Made by a program: the position numbers and the translations under genes. From JBBRMQ01 sp038230775 (GTDB lineage Bacteria > Acidobacteriota > Thermoanaerobaculia > Gp7-AA8): DNA of 11,145 nt. This document shows positions 1-6,879 of the stretch, in pieces. Every line of letters starts with the position of its first letter. The stretch's first letter is position 1. The stretch spans positions 1 to 11,145 of the forward strand of contig JBBRMQ010000140.1 of the NCBI GenBank assembly GCA_038230775.1. The letters are read 5' to 3'. The notes below the pieces were generated by a model. It saw only the letters and a program-made list of their open reading frames with translations. It was not told where the DNA came from and searched no databases.

Positions 1-61
1 GCAAGAGACACAGAGCTACGCCGCCAACATCGGCCTTGCGTTGAAGGATCTTGCCGCATGA
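1..61 (+). CDS. pilM: PilM-like type IV pilus protein, C-terminal end only
   Basis: Only the last 19 codons lie in the window, read from base 2 to the TGA at 59-61. The ending contains NIGLALKDL, which resembles the conserved C-terminus of PilM, the actin-like cytoplasmic protein that binds the N-terminal tail of PilN. The stop overlaps the next start by ATGA. The assignment rests on this short tail plus the position directly before a pilN-like gene. The rest of the protein lies outside the window, so the family cannot be confirmed here. Confidence 0.6.
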   Translation, partial: QETQSYAANIGLALKDLAA

Positions 62-630
62 AGGACGTCACGCCCCAGACGAGGATTCTCGATATCAACC
101 TGCTGCCGCGCGAGCAGCGCCCGGCGGAAGTGCCGCCGCTGGGCATCGCCCTTGCGGCGGGCATGGCGATCGCCGTTGCGGCGATGGTGCCGCTGGGCTT
201 CAAGGCCGAATCGGCGCGGAGCCACGCATCGACGATCGAGGATCAGGCGAAGCAGGCGGAGTACGACGTGCACGGCGTGCAGATCGAGTTGACGCAACGG
301 CGCGCGCTGACCACCGACATCGAGACGGCGAAATCGCAGATCGCGAAGCTACAGAAGACGCAATCGCTGATCCAGGGCGGCGCGCGGCCGCTGTCAGCTG
401 ATCTCTCCGAAGTCTGGGGGTGGGGCTTCCTGCCCGCCGGCTCGCGGATCACAACCGTCACCGGCACCGACACGGGCTTCCGCGTCGACGGCACGGCGCC
501 GGGGCCGCTCGACGCGATCGCCTACGCCGACAAGCTTGTCAGCACTGGCGGATTCAAGTCGGCGCGGATGGCGTCGTTCACGCCGGGGACGAAAGGTGGG
601 GGGCAGTTCAGCGTCGAGGTGACGCGATGA
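58..630 (+). CDS. pilN: PilN-like type IV pilus inner-membrane assembly protein
   Basis: This 190-residue protein has the PilN layout. An INLLPRE motif at about residues 13-19 is the segment that in PilN docks into PilM. One hydrophobic helix follows at about 27-48, then a charged, probably coiled-coil stretch (about 50-110) and a small C-terminal alpha/beta domain (about 125-190). In characterised systems PilN spans the inner membrane and links cytoplasmic PilM to PilO and PilP. The start at 58 overlaps the preceding stop (ATGA) and has AAGGA about eight bases upstream. The gene ends by overlapping the next start, again ATGA. No pilO, pilP or pilQ follows, unlike the usual pilMNOPQ order. 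Sequence similarity outside the docking motif is modest, as is normal for PilN. Confidence 0.8.
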   Translation: MKDVTPQTRILDINLLPREQRPAEVPPLGIALAAGMAIAVAAMVPLGFKAESARSHASTIEDQAKQAEYDVHGVQIELTQRRALTTDIETAKSQIAKLQKTQSLIQGGARPLSADLSEVWGWGFLPAGSRITTVTGTDTGFRVDGTAPGPLDAIAYADKLVSTGGFKSARMASFTPGTKGGGQFSVEVTR

Positions 631-989
631 CGGCCGCCTACGCCGCGCTGTTCGGGCTGGCGTTCGGGAGCTTCGCCAACGCCGCCATCGATCGCATCCC
701 ACGCGGGCGTTCGCTCAACGGCCGCTCCCACTGCGACGGGTGCGGCGTCACGCTTCGGCCGGCGCAGCTGCTGCCCGTGTTGAGTTATTTGATGCAACGT
801 GGCAAGTGCGCCGCCTGCGCCGCGCCGATCGGCGTGCGGACACCGATCATCGAAGCGGGATGCGCGATCGCCTTCGCCGCGATTCTTGCGACGTTATCGC
901 CGGCGGCTGCGATCGGCGCCTGTGCATCGTTTGTGGCGGTCGTCGTGACCGTCGGCGTGTTCATCGAGAAGCGAGGATTGCGATCATGA
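627..989 (+). CDS. Free-standing prepilin peptidase N-terminal (CxxC-CxxC) domain
   Basis: This 120-residue protein matches only the N-terminal domain of bacterial prepilin peptidase (PilD/GspO, family A24). It begins with a hydrophobic helix containing the GSFANAAIDRIP signature (14-25; usual form GSFxNxxIxRxP). It has two cysteine pairs, C36xxC39 and C61xxC64, which bind zinc in PilD, and then two short hydrophobic segments (about 75-92 and 95-112). The aspartyl-protease domain, with its membrane aspartate and GxGD motif, is absent, so the protein cannot cleave prepilins alone. In PilD the N-terminal part has been linked to N-methylation of the mature pilin, so that role is possible but inferred. 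A strong GAGGTG ribosome-binding site lies six bases before the ATG. The gene overlaps both neighbours by four bases. It seems intact rather than broken. Confidence 0.85.
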   Translation: MTAAYAALFGLAFGSFANAAIDRIPRGRSLNGRSHCDGCGVTLRPAQLLPVLSYLMQRGKCAACAAPIGVRTPIIEAGCAIAFAAILATLSPAAAIGACASFVAVVVTVGVFIEKRGLRS

Positions 990-2086
990 ACGACCATCTG
1001 AGCGAGGGCGTGCCGGCGCTGCACGAGATGCTGCAATGGATGGTGGCGTCGAACGCCTCCGACCTGCACCTGTCCCAGGAATCACCGCCGATCTACCGCC
1101 GCCACGGCGCGCTGGAGCCGGCGGCGAGCATCCCGCCGCTGCTGGCGAGCGATCTTGGGGAGGCGCTTGCGTCGATCACGACGGAGCAGGAGCGAGCGCA
1201 TTTCGAGGAGCGGCGCGAGCTGGACAAAGCGCTCGATCTCCCGGGCATCGGCCGCTTTCGCGTGAACGCGGCGTTCGAGCGCGGCAACCTGTACTTCACG
1301 TTCCGCCTCGTCAACGACACCGTGCTCTCGGTCGAGGACCTCGGCCTGCCCCAGGTCTGCAACCGGTTGACGCAGTTGCCGCGCGGACTCGTGCTCGTCA
1401 CCGGGCCGACGGGCAGCGGCAAGTCGACGTCGCTGGCTTCGATGATCGATCGGATCAACGAGCGCGATGCGCGGCACATCGTGACGGTCGAAGACCCGAT
1501 CGAGTTCGTGCATCACAACAAGCAGAGCATCATCGAGCAGCGCGAGGTCGGCGTCGATACGCGATCGTTCGCCGACGCGCTGCGCCATGTGCTGCGGCAG
1601 GATCCGGATGTGATCCTCGTCGGCGAAATGCGCGATCTCGAGACGATGTCGTCGGCGATCACGGCGGCCGAGACGGGCCATCTCGTCTTCGCGACGCTGC
1701 ACACGCCCGACGCGCCTCAGACGATCGACCGCATCGTCGATGCCTACCCGAGCCACCAGCAACAGCAGGTGCGGTTGCAGCTTTCGATGACGATCGAAGG
1801 CATCGTCTCGCAGGTGCTTCTGCCGAATGACGCCGGCGATGGCCGCGTTGTCGCCTGCGAGGTGATGATCGGCACGCCGGCGGTGCGGAACCTGATCCGC
1901 GAATCGAAGACGTATCAGATTCCGACGGTGATGGCGACGAGCTCGGCGATCGGCATGCGCACACTCGATCAGGAGCTGGCGGAGCTTGTCCGCCGCAACG
2001 CCATCTCGCGCGATACCGCGATCGCCTACGCGCGCTCGCCGGAAGAGCTTGGCCGGCTGATCGGCGCCTCGTCGTATGCGGCTTGA
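986..2086 (+). CDS. pilT: Type IV pilus retraction ATPase PilT
   Basis: This 366-residue protein is a secretion-superfamily ATPase of PilT type, close to the usual PilT length. Visible motifs are the N-terminal SDLHLS segment (25-30), Walker A GPTGSGKST (140-148), the Asp box VTVEDPIE (166-173), Walker B region DPDVILVGEMRD (206-217) and the His box AAETGHLVFATLHT (227-240). The C-terminal AVRNLIRE motif (299-306) is the PilT hallmark that separates it from the extension ATPase PilB. PilT forms a hexamer at the inner face of the pilus machine and drives retraction and twitching. The chosen ATG overlaps the preceding stop (ATGA), with GAGGA about nine bases upstream; a longer in-frame extension to 740 would run through the previous gene and is not credible. 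PilU is the alternative paralog. Confidence 0.95.
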   Translation: MNDHLSEGVPALHEMLQWMVASNASDLHLSQESPPIYRRHGALEPAASIPPLLASDLGEALASITTEQERAHFEERRELDKALDLPGIGRFRVNAAFERGNLYFTFRLVNDTVLSVEDLGLPQVCNRLTQLPRGLVLVTGPTGSGKSTSLASMIDRINERDARHIVTVEDPIEFVHHNKQSIIEQREVGVDTRSFADALRHVLRQDPDVILVGEMRDLETMSSAITAAETGHLVFATLHTPDAPQTIDRIVDAYPSHQQQQVRLQLSMTIEGIVSQVLLPNDAGDGRVVACEVMIGTPAVRNLIRESKTYQIPTVMATSSAIGMRTLDQELAELVRRNAISRDTAIAYARSPEELGRLIGASSYAA

Positions 2087-4127
2087 TGCACCCCGAGCGC
2101 GCGCACTTGCGCCGTCGCTGCGGCTGCCGCGCGTCGGCCTGAGCTCGCGGGCGATCGCCCGCCTGACGTTCGGTGCCATCGGATGCGCGGCGTTCGCGTT
2201 GTATCTCACAACGCTCGCGCCGACGGTGATGTGGTACGACATGGGCGAGTTCGCGACGGCCTCGGCCTCGCTCGGCATCGCCCACAACACCGGCTATCCG
2301 CTGCTGATCCTGCTCGGCAAGCTGTTCACGTTTCTGCCGGTCGGCGACACGGCGTATCGCGTCAATCTGATGTCGGCCGTGTTCACGGCGCTGGCGATCG
2401 CGATCGTCGCGGCGATCATCCACGATCTCACGGACGACCTCATTGCGGCGGCGATCGGCGCGGCAACGCTGGCCGCGTCATCGACGGTGTGGGCGGAGGC
2501 GACGTGGTCGACGTCGTACGGGCTGAATCTGTTCTTCACGGCGATCGTCGTGCGCTGCATGCTGTCATGGTGGCGCGATCGCGCGCCGCGATCGTTGATG
2601 TTCGCCGCGCTGGCGTTCGGGCTCGGCATGTGCAACCACCGGCTGATCGTGCTAGTCGCGCCGCCATCGCTGCTGCTGCTCGCGCTCGGCTGGCGCAGCC
2701 TCGATCGGCGCACGCTGCTCTTCGCCGCGGCCGCCTTCGTCGCAGGGCTGAGCGTGTATCTGTATCTGCCGATACGTGGCGCGCAGGAGCCGGTGCTCTC
2801 GTGGGCGCGGCCGGCCAACTGGCACACGTACTGGTCGATGTTCCTGACCGGGCAAACGCCGTCGGGATACTGGCGCATCGAGCTGGCGGATCGCATCGAC
2901 GTGCTGTGGTCGTATCCGTCGTACGATCTGACGTGGGCGGGGCTCGCGCTGGCCGGCGTCGGCGCTGCGGTCGTGGCGGCACGGACGCGCGCGGTTGCGG
3001 CGTTCTTCGCGGTGATCATCGTGCTCGATGCGATCGTCGTCGAGACGTACTCGATCCACAACATCTACAACTATCTGACGCCGGCATACCTCGTGCTGTG
3101 TGTGCTGATCGGTGTCGCGGCGGCATGGCTCGGCGAGACAGTGCGGCGAGCGAGTGTCGCACGCACGCGATCCTTGACTGCGGCGCGCGCAGCCAGCGTC
3201 CGTCCGTGGATGCGTGTCGCCGCTCTCGGCGTGTGCCTGGCGCTCCTGCCGGCGTCGCTCGCGATGAAGAACTACGATCGCGTCGATCGCAGCGGCGACT
3301 ACGCCGCGCACGACTTCGCCCTGACGACGCTGGCGAATCTGCCCGACCGCGCCGTGATCCTGACGGACAGCTGGGCGGCGTCGCCGTTGTGGTACGCGCA
3401 GATCGTCGAGGGCCAGCGGCACGACGTGCTGGTTTCGCCGATCTTTTCGGTGCAGGGCGAAGATGTGCCGGCGTTCTCGGCCGCGCAGATGGCGGCGGGA
3501 CGCCCCGTTTACGTCGCCGAGGGCCTCCGGACGCCGCTCGCGGATCTCGCCGCCAGGTACACCCTCCAACCGGTGCTGCTCGATGGCATTGAAGAGATGA
3601 TCGCCAACACGCTGCCGCAGCCGCGCTACCGCGACGATCTCGTGACGACGGGATCGTTGTACAAGCTGCTTGAGAAGGCGCCCGACTTGCATGTCGACGC
3701 CGTGTCGGCCGGCGCGGCGCTCGACCTGCGGTTCGACGACGGAGTCTCGCTCGTCGGGTTCGAGGCAAGCAGCGCCGTCGTCGATCGCGGCGACGTGGTG
3801 CAGCTGAGCTACTACTGGCGCGCCGATCACGCGCTCGACCGCGATCTCAGCGCCGTGACGCTGTACTACGACGCAGACGGCACCGCGGCGACGCACGACG
3901 GCTTCCCGCGCTGGTCGCAAACGCGCGTGATCGACGGTGGCCTGCTCGAGACATCGAAGTGGGAAGCGGGCAGCGTCGTCAATGAGACGTACTTCACGCT
4001 GGTGCCGCGCACGATCGCCGCCGGCACGTACGAGGTCCGCATCGCAACGTTCGACCCTGCCGACGCGGCGAGCACGCATGCCGCGTCGTCTCATCTCGTG
4101 ACCGTCGCCAAGCTCATCGTCCGGTAG
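2076..4127 (+). CDS. DUF2723-family polytopic membrane protein, glycosyltransferase-like
   Basis: This 683-residue protein has a short basic N-terminus, then many hydrophobic segments from about residue 28 to 395, and a C-terminal soluble part. The first membrane segment is followed by an acidic loop motif D55MGEF with E58, then AHNTGYPL (69-76). This pattern is typical of the DUF2723 family and resembles the first periplasmic loop of GT-C glycosyltransferases such as protein O-mannosyltransferases. The C-terminal 280 or so residues contain a DSW motif near 430 and a beta-rich end that looks like a carbohydrate-binding or immunoglobulin-like sandwich (inference). The start overlaps pilT by 11 bases and has no clear ribosome-binding site, suggesting translational coupling. 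Glycosylation of pilin or another envelope product is a reasonable guess from context, not shown. Confidence 0.8.
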   Translation: MRLDAPRARALAPSLRLPRVGLSSRAIARLTFGAIGCAAFALYLTTLAPTVMWYDMGEFATASASLGIAHNTGYPLLILLGKLFTFLPVGDTAYRVNLMSAVFTALAIAIVAAIIHDLTDDLIAAAIGAATLAASSTVWAEATWSTSYGLNLFFTAIVVRCMLSWWRDRAPRSLMFAALAFGLGMCNHRLIVLVAPPSLLLLALGWRSLDRRTLLFAAAAFVAGLSVYLYLPIRGAQEPVLSWARPANWHTYWSMFLTGQTPSGYWRIELADRIDVLWSYPSYDLTWAGLALAGVGAAVVAARTRAVAAFFAVIIVLDAIVVETYSIHNIYNYLTPAYLVLCVLIGVAAAWLGETVRRASVARTRSLTAARAASVRPWMRVAALGVCLALLPASLAMKNYDRVDRSGDYAAHDFALTTLANLPDRAVILTDSWAASPLWYAQIVEGQRHDVLVSPIFSVQGEDVPAFSAAQMAAGRPVYVAEGLRTPLADLAARYTLQPVLLDGIEEMIANTLPQPRYRDDLVTTGSLYKLLEKAPDLHVDAVSAGAALDLRFDDGVSLVGFEASSAVVDRGDVVQLSYYWRADHALDRDLSAVTLYYDADGTAATHDGFPRWSQTRVIDGGLLETSKWEAGSVVNETYFTLVPRTIAAGTYEVRIATFDPADAASTHAASSHLVTVAKLIVR

Positions 4128-4136
4128 GGCGCCGGA

Positions 4137-4154
4137 AATCCGCGTCCACGGATT
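4137..4154 (+). terminator. Weak hairpin after the pilus cluster
   Basis: AATCCG at 4137-4142 pairs with CGGATT at 4149-4154 across a six-base loop, ten bases after the DUF2723 stop codon. There is no T tract afterwards, so it may not be an intrinsic terminator. It is the only hairpin seen between that gene and the tRNA. Confidence 0.25.
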
Positions 4155-4226
4155 CGCATGCCAACCCTGAAGAGCATCCGAATTGACCACGCACAGCGCG
4201 TGTTCGCCGCGTGATCCTCCGTACGC

Positions 4227-4232
4227 TAGAAT
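4227..4232 (+). promoter_or_regulatory. Candidate -10 box for the tRNA-Gly gene
   Basis: TAGAAT lies 21 bases before the first base of the tRNA, a plausible place for a sigma-70 type -10 element with a short leader. The possible -35 (TTCGCC at 4203-4208, 18-base spacing) is poor, so the call rests mostly on position. Confidence 0.35.
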
Positions 4233-4252
4233 CTCAACGCAAGCTAAAACGA

Positions 4253-4328
4253 GCGGGAGTAGCTCAGTTGGTAGAGCATTTGCTTCCCAAGCAAAGGGTC
4301 GACGGTTCGAGTCCGTTCTCCCGCTCCA
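4253..4328 (+). tRNA. tRNA-Gly (anticodon CCC)
   Basis: A full cloverleaf is visible. The acceptor stem GCGGGAG pairs with CTCCCGC (4318-4324). The D arm is GCTC-AGTTGGTAGA-GC. The anticodon stem TTTGC/GCAAA encloses loop TTCCCAA with anticodon CCC at 4286-4288. The T arm contains GGTTCGAGTCC. The discriminator is T4325 and the CCA end is encoded at 4326-4328. The anticodon reads glycine codon GGG. The gene stands between core pilus genes and an accessory island, a classic location for integration. Confidence 0.97.
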
Positions 4329-4358
4329 ATTACCCACTCTCTATTATGGAGACCCCAG

Positions 4359-4377
4359 AGGCGCCGTTTCGGGGCCT
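4359..4377 (+). terminator. GC-rich hairpin downstream of tRNA-Gly
   Basis: AGGCGCCG pairs with CGGGGCCT across a TTT loop, with one internal G-G mismatch, about 30 bases after the tRNA. It could end or process the tRNA transcript. No T run follows, so intrinsic termination is uncertain. Confidence 0.4.
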
Positions 4378-4397
4378 ACATCGCCTGATCTAGTGAC

Positions 4398-4421
4398 CAT
4401 TTGCTTTCTGAGCAAAGGGTC
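4398..4421 (+). repeat. Degenerate copy of the tRNA-Gly anticodon arm
   Basis: These 24 bases match tRNA bases 4277-4300 at 21 positions. All three differences fall within four consecutive bases of the anticodon loop, so both stem strands and the following GGGTC are identical. Neither a D arm nor an acceptor stem is present here, so this is not a second tRNA gene. It may be the remnant of an attachment site left by an element that recombines at the anticodon loop, or a partial tRNA duplication. Confidence 0.55.
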
Positions 4422-4567
4422 CGGCACGGAGTAGGATGAGAAGTCGCCGCGAGCTCCGCGACCGCCGGCGACTGACCGGAACTGCCGGATTACTTCAGGG
4501 CAACTTCAGAAGAGATGGCGCATCAGGACGGGTCGACGCAGCCCGTTCGTTTCTTGCGGGCGTTGCT

Positions 4568-5380
4568 TCATGTCGTTGGCAGGTTCGGGCCGGTTGGTAG
4601 CGGGAGTCCGAGCCGTCCGGCGAAGTCGACATTGAGGTGTTGCACGAGCAGCGCGGCGAGTTGGAACAACGAGTACAGCATCTGCTGTAGCTCCTCCAGG
4701 CTCAGCACTATCCCCTCGCCCTCGCTCCACGATCGCGATGAATCGTCCAATTTGACTCCGATTTCCCCACCCTCTTCGATCAGGAGCGGCGGCTCTCCGC
4801 GAAGCTCCCCGCCGTTGAGCGTGAGGGCCAGGCGCCGCCACCGTACGCCTTCGAGCAATCGCTTGTCTTGCACTCCCACGATGCCGCCGCGATGAACTAG
4901 GCAATTGCGGATTGCGTAAAGTCCGCGAAACCACACCATCCCGCTTGCAACGTTCGCGTTCGTTGCGCCGGCTAGCTTGTGTAGTTCCTCTGCCACGGAT
5001 TGGTTCTTACGCACCGTCCGGACGCGGCTTTCGAATGCCATCGCGTCGGCGACTGCGAGCTGCCCATGTGACGCGACCAGGGCACTCACAAGACCGTCGA
5101 GGACCGCGAGATCGAGTACGAATCGGTCAAAATGAGCGAGTGCCAAGATGAGGCCATATCGCGCTACTTCAATGCCGAATTGCGTGCGGGCGAGCGGAGG
5201 GATATCCGAGTTGCTCGTACGGAAATCGAGCACGAACGACGGCTTTCCGGGCTCGGGCGATAGGTTCGTCATGGCATCGCGGGCGTGACGAGCGAGCAGG
5301 TTCGCGTAGTAGAGCGCGTCCATCGTCCGACCGTAGGCTGCGTCGAGGTGTGAGCTAAGGTTGAGTTCGGGATTGGTCAT
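4568..5380 (-). CDS. Hypothetical protein with HEPN-like Rx4H motif
   Basis: This 270-residue protein is not recognised as a named family. It is mostly helical, with a long amphipathic region at about 64-105 and a cluster YAIRNCLVHRGG at about 155-166. Here R158 and H163 form the Rx4H pattern (RNCLVH) seen at the active site of HEPN-fold ribonucleases and in many related non-catalytic HEPN proteins. The C-terminal third is acidic and then hydrophobic-helical (about 227-252). It is the only minus-strand gene in the island and stands alone between the tRNA region and the hsdR remnant. No clear ribosome-binding site is seen before the ATG at 5380. An RNA-cleaving abortive-infection role is possible but rests on one short motif; a structural HEPN-like protein is equally possible. 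Confidence 0.65.
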   Translation of the reverse strand: MTNPELNLSSHLDAAYGRTMDALYYANLLARHARDAMTNLSPEPGKPSFVLDFRTSNSDIPPLARTQFGIEVARYGLILALAHFDRFVLDLAVLDGLVSALVASHGQLAVADAMAFESRVRTVRKNQSVAEELHKLAGATNANVASGMVWFRGLYAIRNCLVHRGGIVGVQDKRLLEGVRWRRLALTLNGGELRGEPPLLIEEGGEIGVKLDDSSRSWSEGEGIVLSLEELQQMLYSLFQLAALLVQHLNVDFAGRLGLPLPTGPNLPTT

Positions 5381-5614
5381 CGAGCGAAGCCGTGCCTACG
5401 AGGCGACAACACCGTACTGGTTGGTGCGCCTAGTTAGGACCAGCTTAGCAGCGGTTAGAGGGTAGTTCACGGGGGCACCTTTGTGCTAGCGTCCCATTCG
5501 GAACCTCGGCGGCTTGGCATCCCGCGAAATCCCTAGTGGTTGCGGTGCCGGCATCGCGTCCACGCGTCATCGAGCGCTGCTTTACCGCCGACTGTGGCTA
5601 TTCTCTTCCGTAGG

Positions 5615-6023
5615 ACGAACGAAGCCGAGGGACGTTTGGTCGAGCGCGATGAACTTGAGTGGAAGACGCGTCGCGAACGCATCGACCCGGGGCTGCGGTC
5701 TGTTACGGAAGCCAAGAAGTCAGCACGGAGCCTCAGGTCTCAAGCAGGCCGAGCGCTACGCACGTCGGCTCACCAACACCGGGTTTAACTCCGATGGGTA
5801 CGGCGTGCCGTTCCTGTACTCGACCAACGGTGAGATCATCTGGTTCCGCGACGTCCGTCACGAGCTGAACGTCCAGCGCAAAATCACGCGTTTTCACACG
5901 CCGGGCGGCGACGACGAGAAGTTCGACTCAGGTGTACTGCCGCAATCATACCTTGCTGATCCTAGCGGCAAGGAAGCCTTCGTCTACGTCTCGACAAATC
6001 AAAGAATGGCCATCAAGCTCTTA
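5615..6023 (+). pseudogene. hsdR: Eroded type I restriction enzyme R subunit (hsdR) remnant
   Basis: Pieces of one HsdR protein appear in order but in two frames and with gaps. First comes NEAE...TRRERIDPGLR (about 5618-5698), then TEAKK (5705-5719) in the same frame, where about 45 residues of the family sequence appear to be lost. After a frame change come GLKQAERYARR (from 5736), VPFLYSTNGEIIWFRDVRHELN and FHTP (to 5903). Next, without the expected 130 or so residues carrying the Walker A helicase motif, come DEKFDSGVLPQSYL and FVYVSTNQRMAIKLL (to 6023). Family knowledge identifies these as the nuclease domain and part of the motor of a type I restriction enzyme. Nothing recognisable as HsdR follows. 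No hsdM or hsdS is seen. The gene cannot make an active enzyme. Confidence 0.85.
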
Positions 6024-6199
6024 TTACGTGGAGGAGTTGCTTCGGCAAGACGCAATCGATTTCGAGGCGGAGCTGGACGAACAGCCCGCCTAGAAATTGT
6101 CAAGATCGGCTTCAACACTCGGACGCTGGGAAGTAAGCTACTGTATCTGGCCGTTCCCCCACGTCAGCCCCATGACGATGAACGGCTAGGCTGAGCGTC

Positions 6200-6235
6200 G
6201 AAGGAGTGCACCACCATCACGGTGAGCACTCCTTC
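6200..6235 (+). terminator. Strong 10-bp stem hairpin
   Basis: GAAGGAGTGC at 6200-6209 pairs perfectly with GCACTCCTTC at 6226-6235. Inside, ACC (6210-6212) can pair with GGT (6221-6223). The following bases TTCGTGTTCG are only moderately T-rich. It may be an intrinsic terminator separating the hsdR remnant from the vsr operon. Confidence 0.45.
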
Positions 6236-6398
6236 TTCGTGTTCGCCACCGACGACGGGAGCACGACGCGAGACCACTTAGAAGCATGGAGATGGCATCC
6301 GTGCGACAGACCGGCCCATAGTCGCGGCAGAATCCTACATAGGCACGCTTCGCGTGAGCGCGCGCAGCTCATAACGCGGCTTCACCAGCATCAACTCG

Positions 6399-6434
6399 CG
6401 TCTGGAGACGTCGTAACTCGCCTTGAGCCTAGGC
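6399..6434 (+). promoter_or_regulatory. Two small palindromes upstream of vsr, possible operator
   Basis: CGTCT-GG-AGACG (6399-6410) and the perfect 8-base palindrome GCCTAGGC (6427-6434) lie 26-61 bases before the vsr start. Restriction-modification operons are often controlled by dimeric regulators or by the methylase binding such sites. No controller-protein gene is visible and short palindromes arise by chance, so this is tentative. Confidence 0.22.
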
Positions 6435-6459
6435 CTTAGTCATCGGACAATCGGCGGCA

Positions 6460-6879
6460 ATGTCGGATCGAACTGTCCCTCCATCGCCCGCGCGAAGCCG
6501 CAACATGGCGGCGATAAAGAGCAAGGACACGAAGCCGGAGCTGACCGTGCGCCGGGCCGTGCATGCCTCAGGCTATCGCTACCGGTTGCAGGCCCGCGAA
6601 TTACCGGGCCGTCCGGATCTGGTGTTCCCGCGACATCGACTCGTGGTTTTCATCCACGGATGTTTCTGGCATGGTCACGCCTGCGGCAGGGCCCACCTAC
6701 CCCGCACAAATACTGCATACTGGTTTCCCAAAATCGAGAAAACATTGGCCCGAGACCGTCGTGCGGTGGGTAAACTACGCCGGGCGGGGTGGAGCGTCCT
6801 GACCATTCGCGAATGTACGATTCGCTCGGGATTGGCCCGACTCATTTCCTATCTCGATCGATCTTCGGGAGCCGTATGA
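6460..6879 (+). CDS. vsr: Very-short-patch mismatch repair endonuclease Vsr
   Basis: This 139-residue protein has the usual Vsr length and all key residues. Vsr nicks DNA next to T:G mismatches made when 5-methylcytosine deaminates, starting repair back to C:G. The N-terminal NMAAIKSKDTKPE segment carries E27. The core GRPDLVF carries D53. FIHGCFWHGH (64-73) carries H66 and H71. The expected zinc ligands C68, H73, C75 and C119 are all present. These correspond to E25, D51, H64, H69 and C66, H71, C73, C117 of the E. coli enzyme, offset by two. The stop overlaps the methyltransferase start (ATGA), so the two are translationally coupled, as expected for a repair enzyme protecting the sites its partner methylates. 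The ribosome-binding site is weak. It appears intact and active. Confidence 0.95.
   Translation: MSDRTVPPSPARSRNMAAIKSKDTKPELTVRRAVHASGYRYRLQARELPGRPDLVFPRHRLVVFIHGCFWHGHACGRAHLPRTNTAYWFPKIEKTLARDRRAVGKLRRAGWSVLTIRECTIRSGLARLISYLDRSSGAV

Larger units (their letters stand above)
6094..6459. other. 366-base stretch with no supported gene
   Basis: The stretch between the hsdR debris and vsr holds a strong hairpin (6200-6235) and two small palindromes near its right end. Short open frames exist on both strands (6206-6439 plus; about 6335-6440 minus), but none looks like a protein family I know or has a ribosome-binding site. It probably contains further decayed DNA and the promoter of the vsr operon. 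Confidence 0.5.

Noticed and set aside
740..985. An N-terminal extension of PilT back to 740
   Set aside because: It overlaps the prepilin-peptidase domain gene entirely, is arginine-rich, and PilT begins properly at 986 with an ATGA overlap.
4211..4393. A 60-residue open frame reading AGVAQLVE...GSSPFSR
   Set aside because: This is the translation of the tRNA-Gly gene, a well-known spurious protein pattern.
5514..6194. A continuous 226-residue frame as an intact gene
   Set aside because: Only residues about 75-170 match HsdR, with a large internal gap; the first 70 residues are out of frame with the HsdR N-terminal piece at 5618-5719. It is a chance reading across debris.
6206..6439. A 77-residue frame starting MHHHHGEH
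   Set aside because: The start lies inside the 6200-6235 hairpin, there is no ribosome-binding site, and the composition is arginine- and histidine-rich as in shadow frames.
6330..6440. A minus-strand stretch of about 34 codons containing SYDVSRRELMLVKPRYELRA
   Set aside because: It looks protein-like but has no start codon context, is very short and matches no family I recognise; it may be a decayed fragment.
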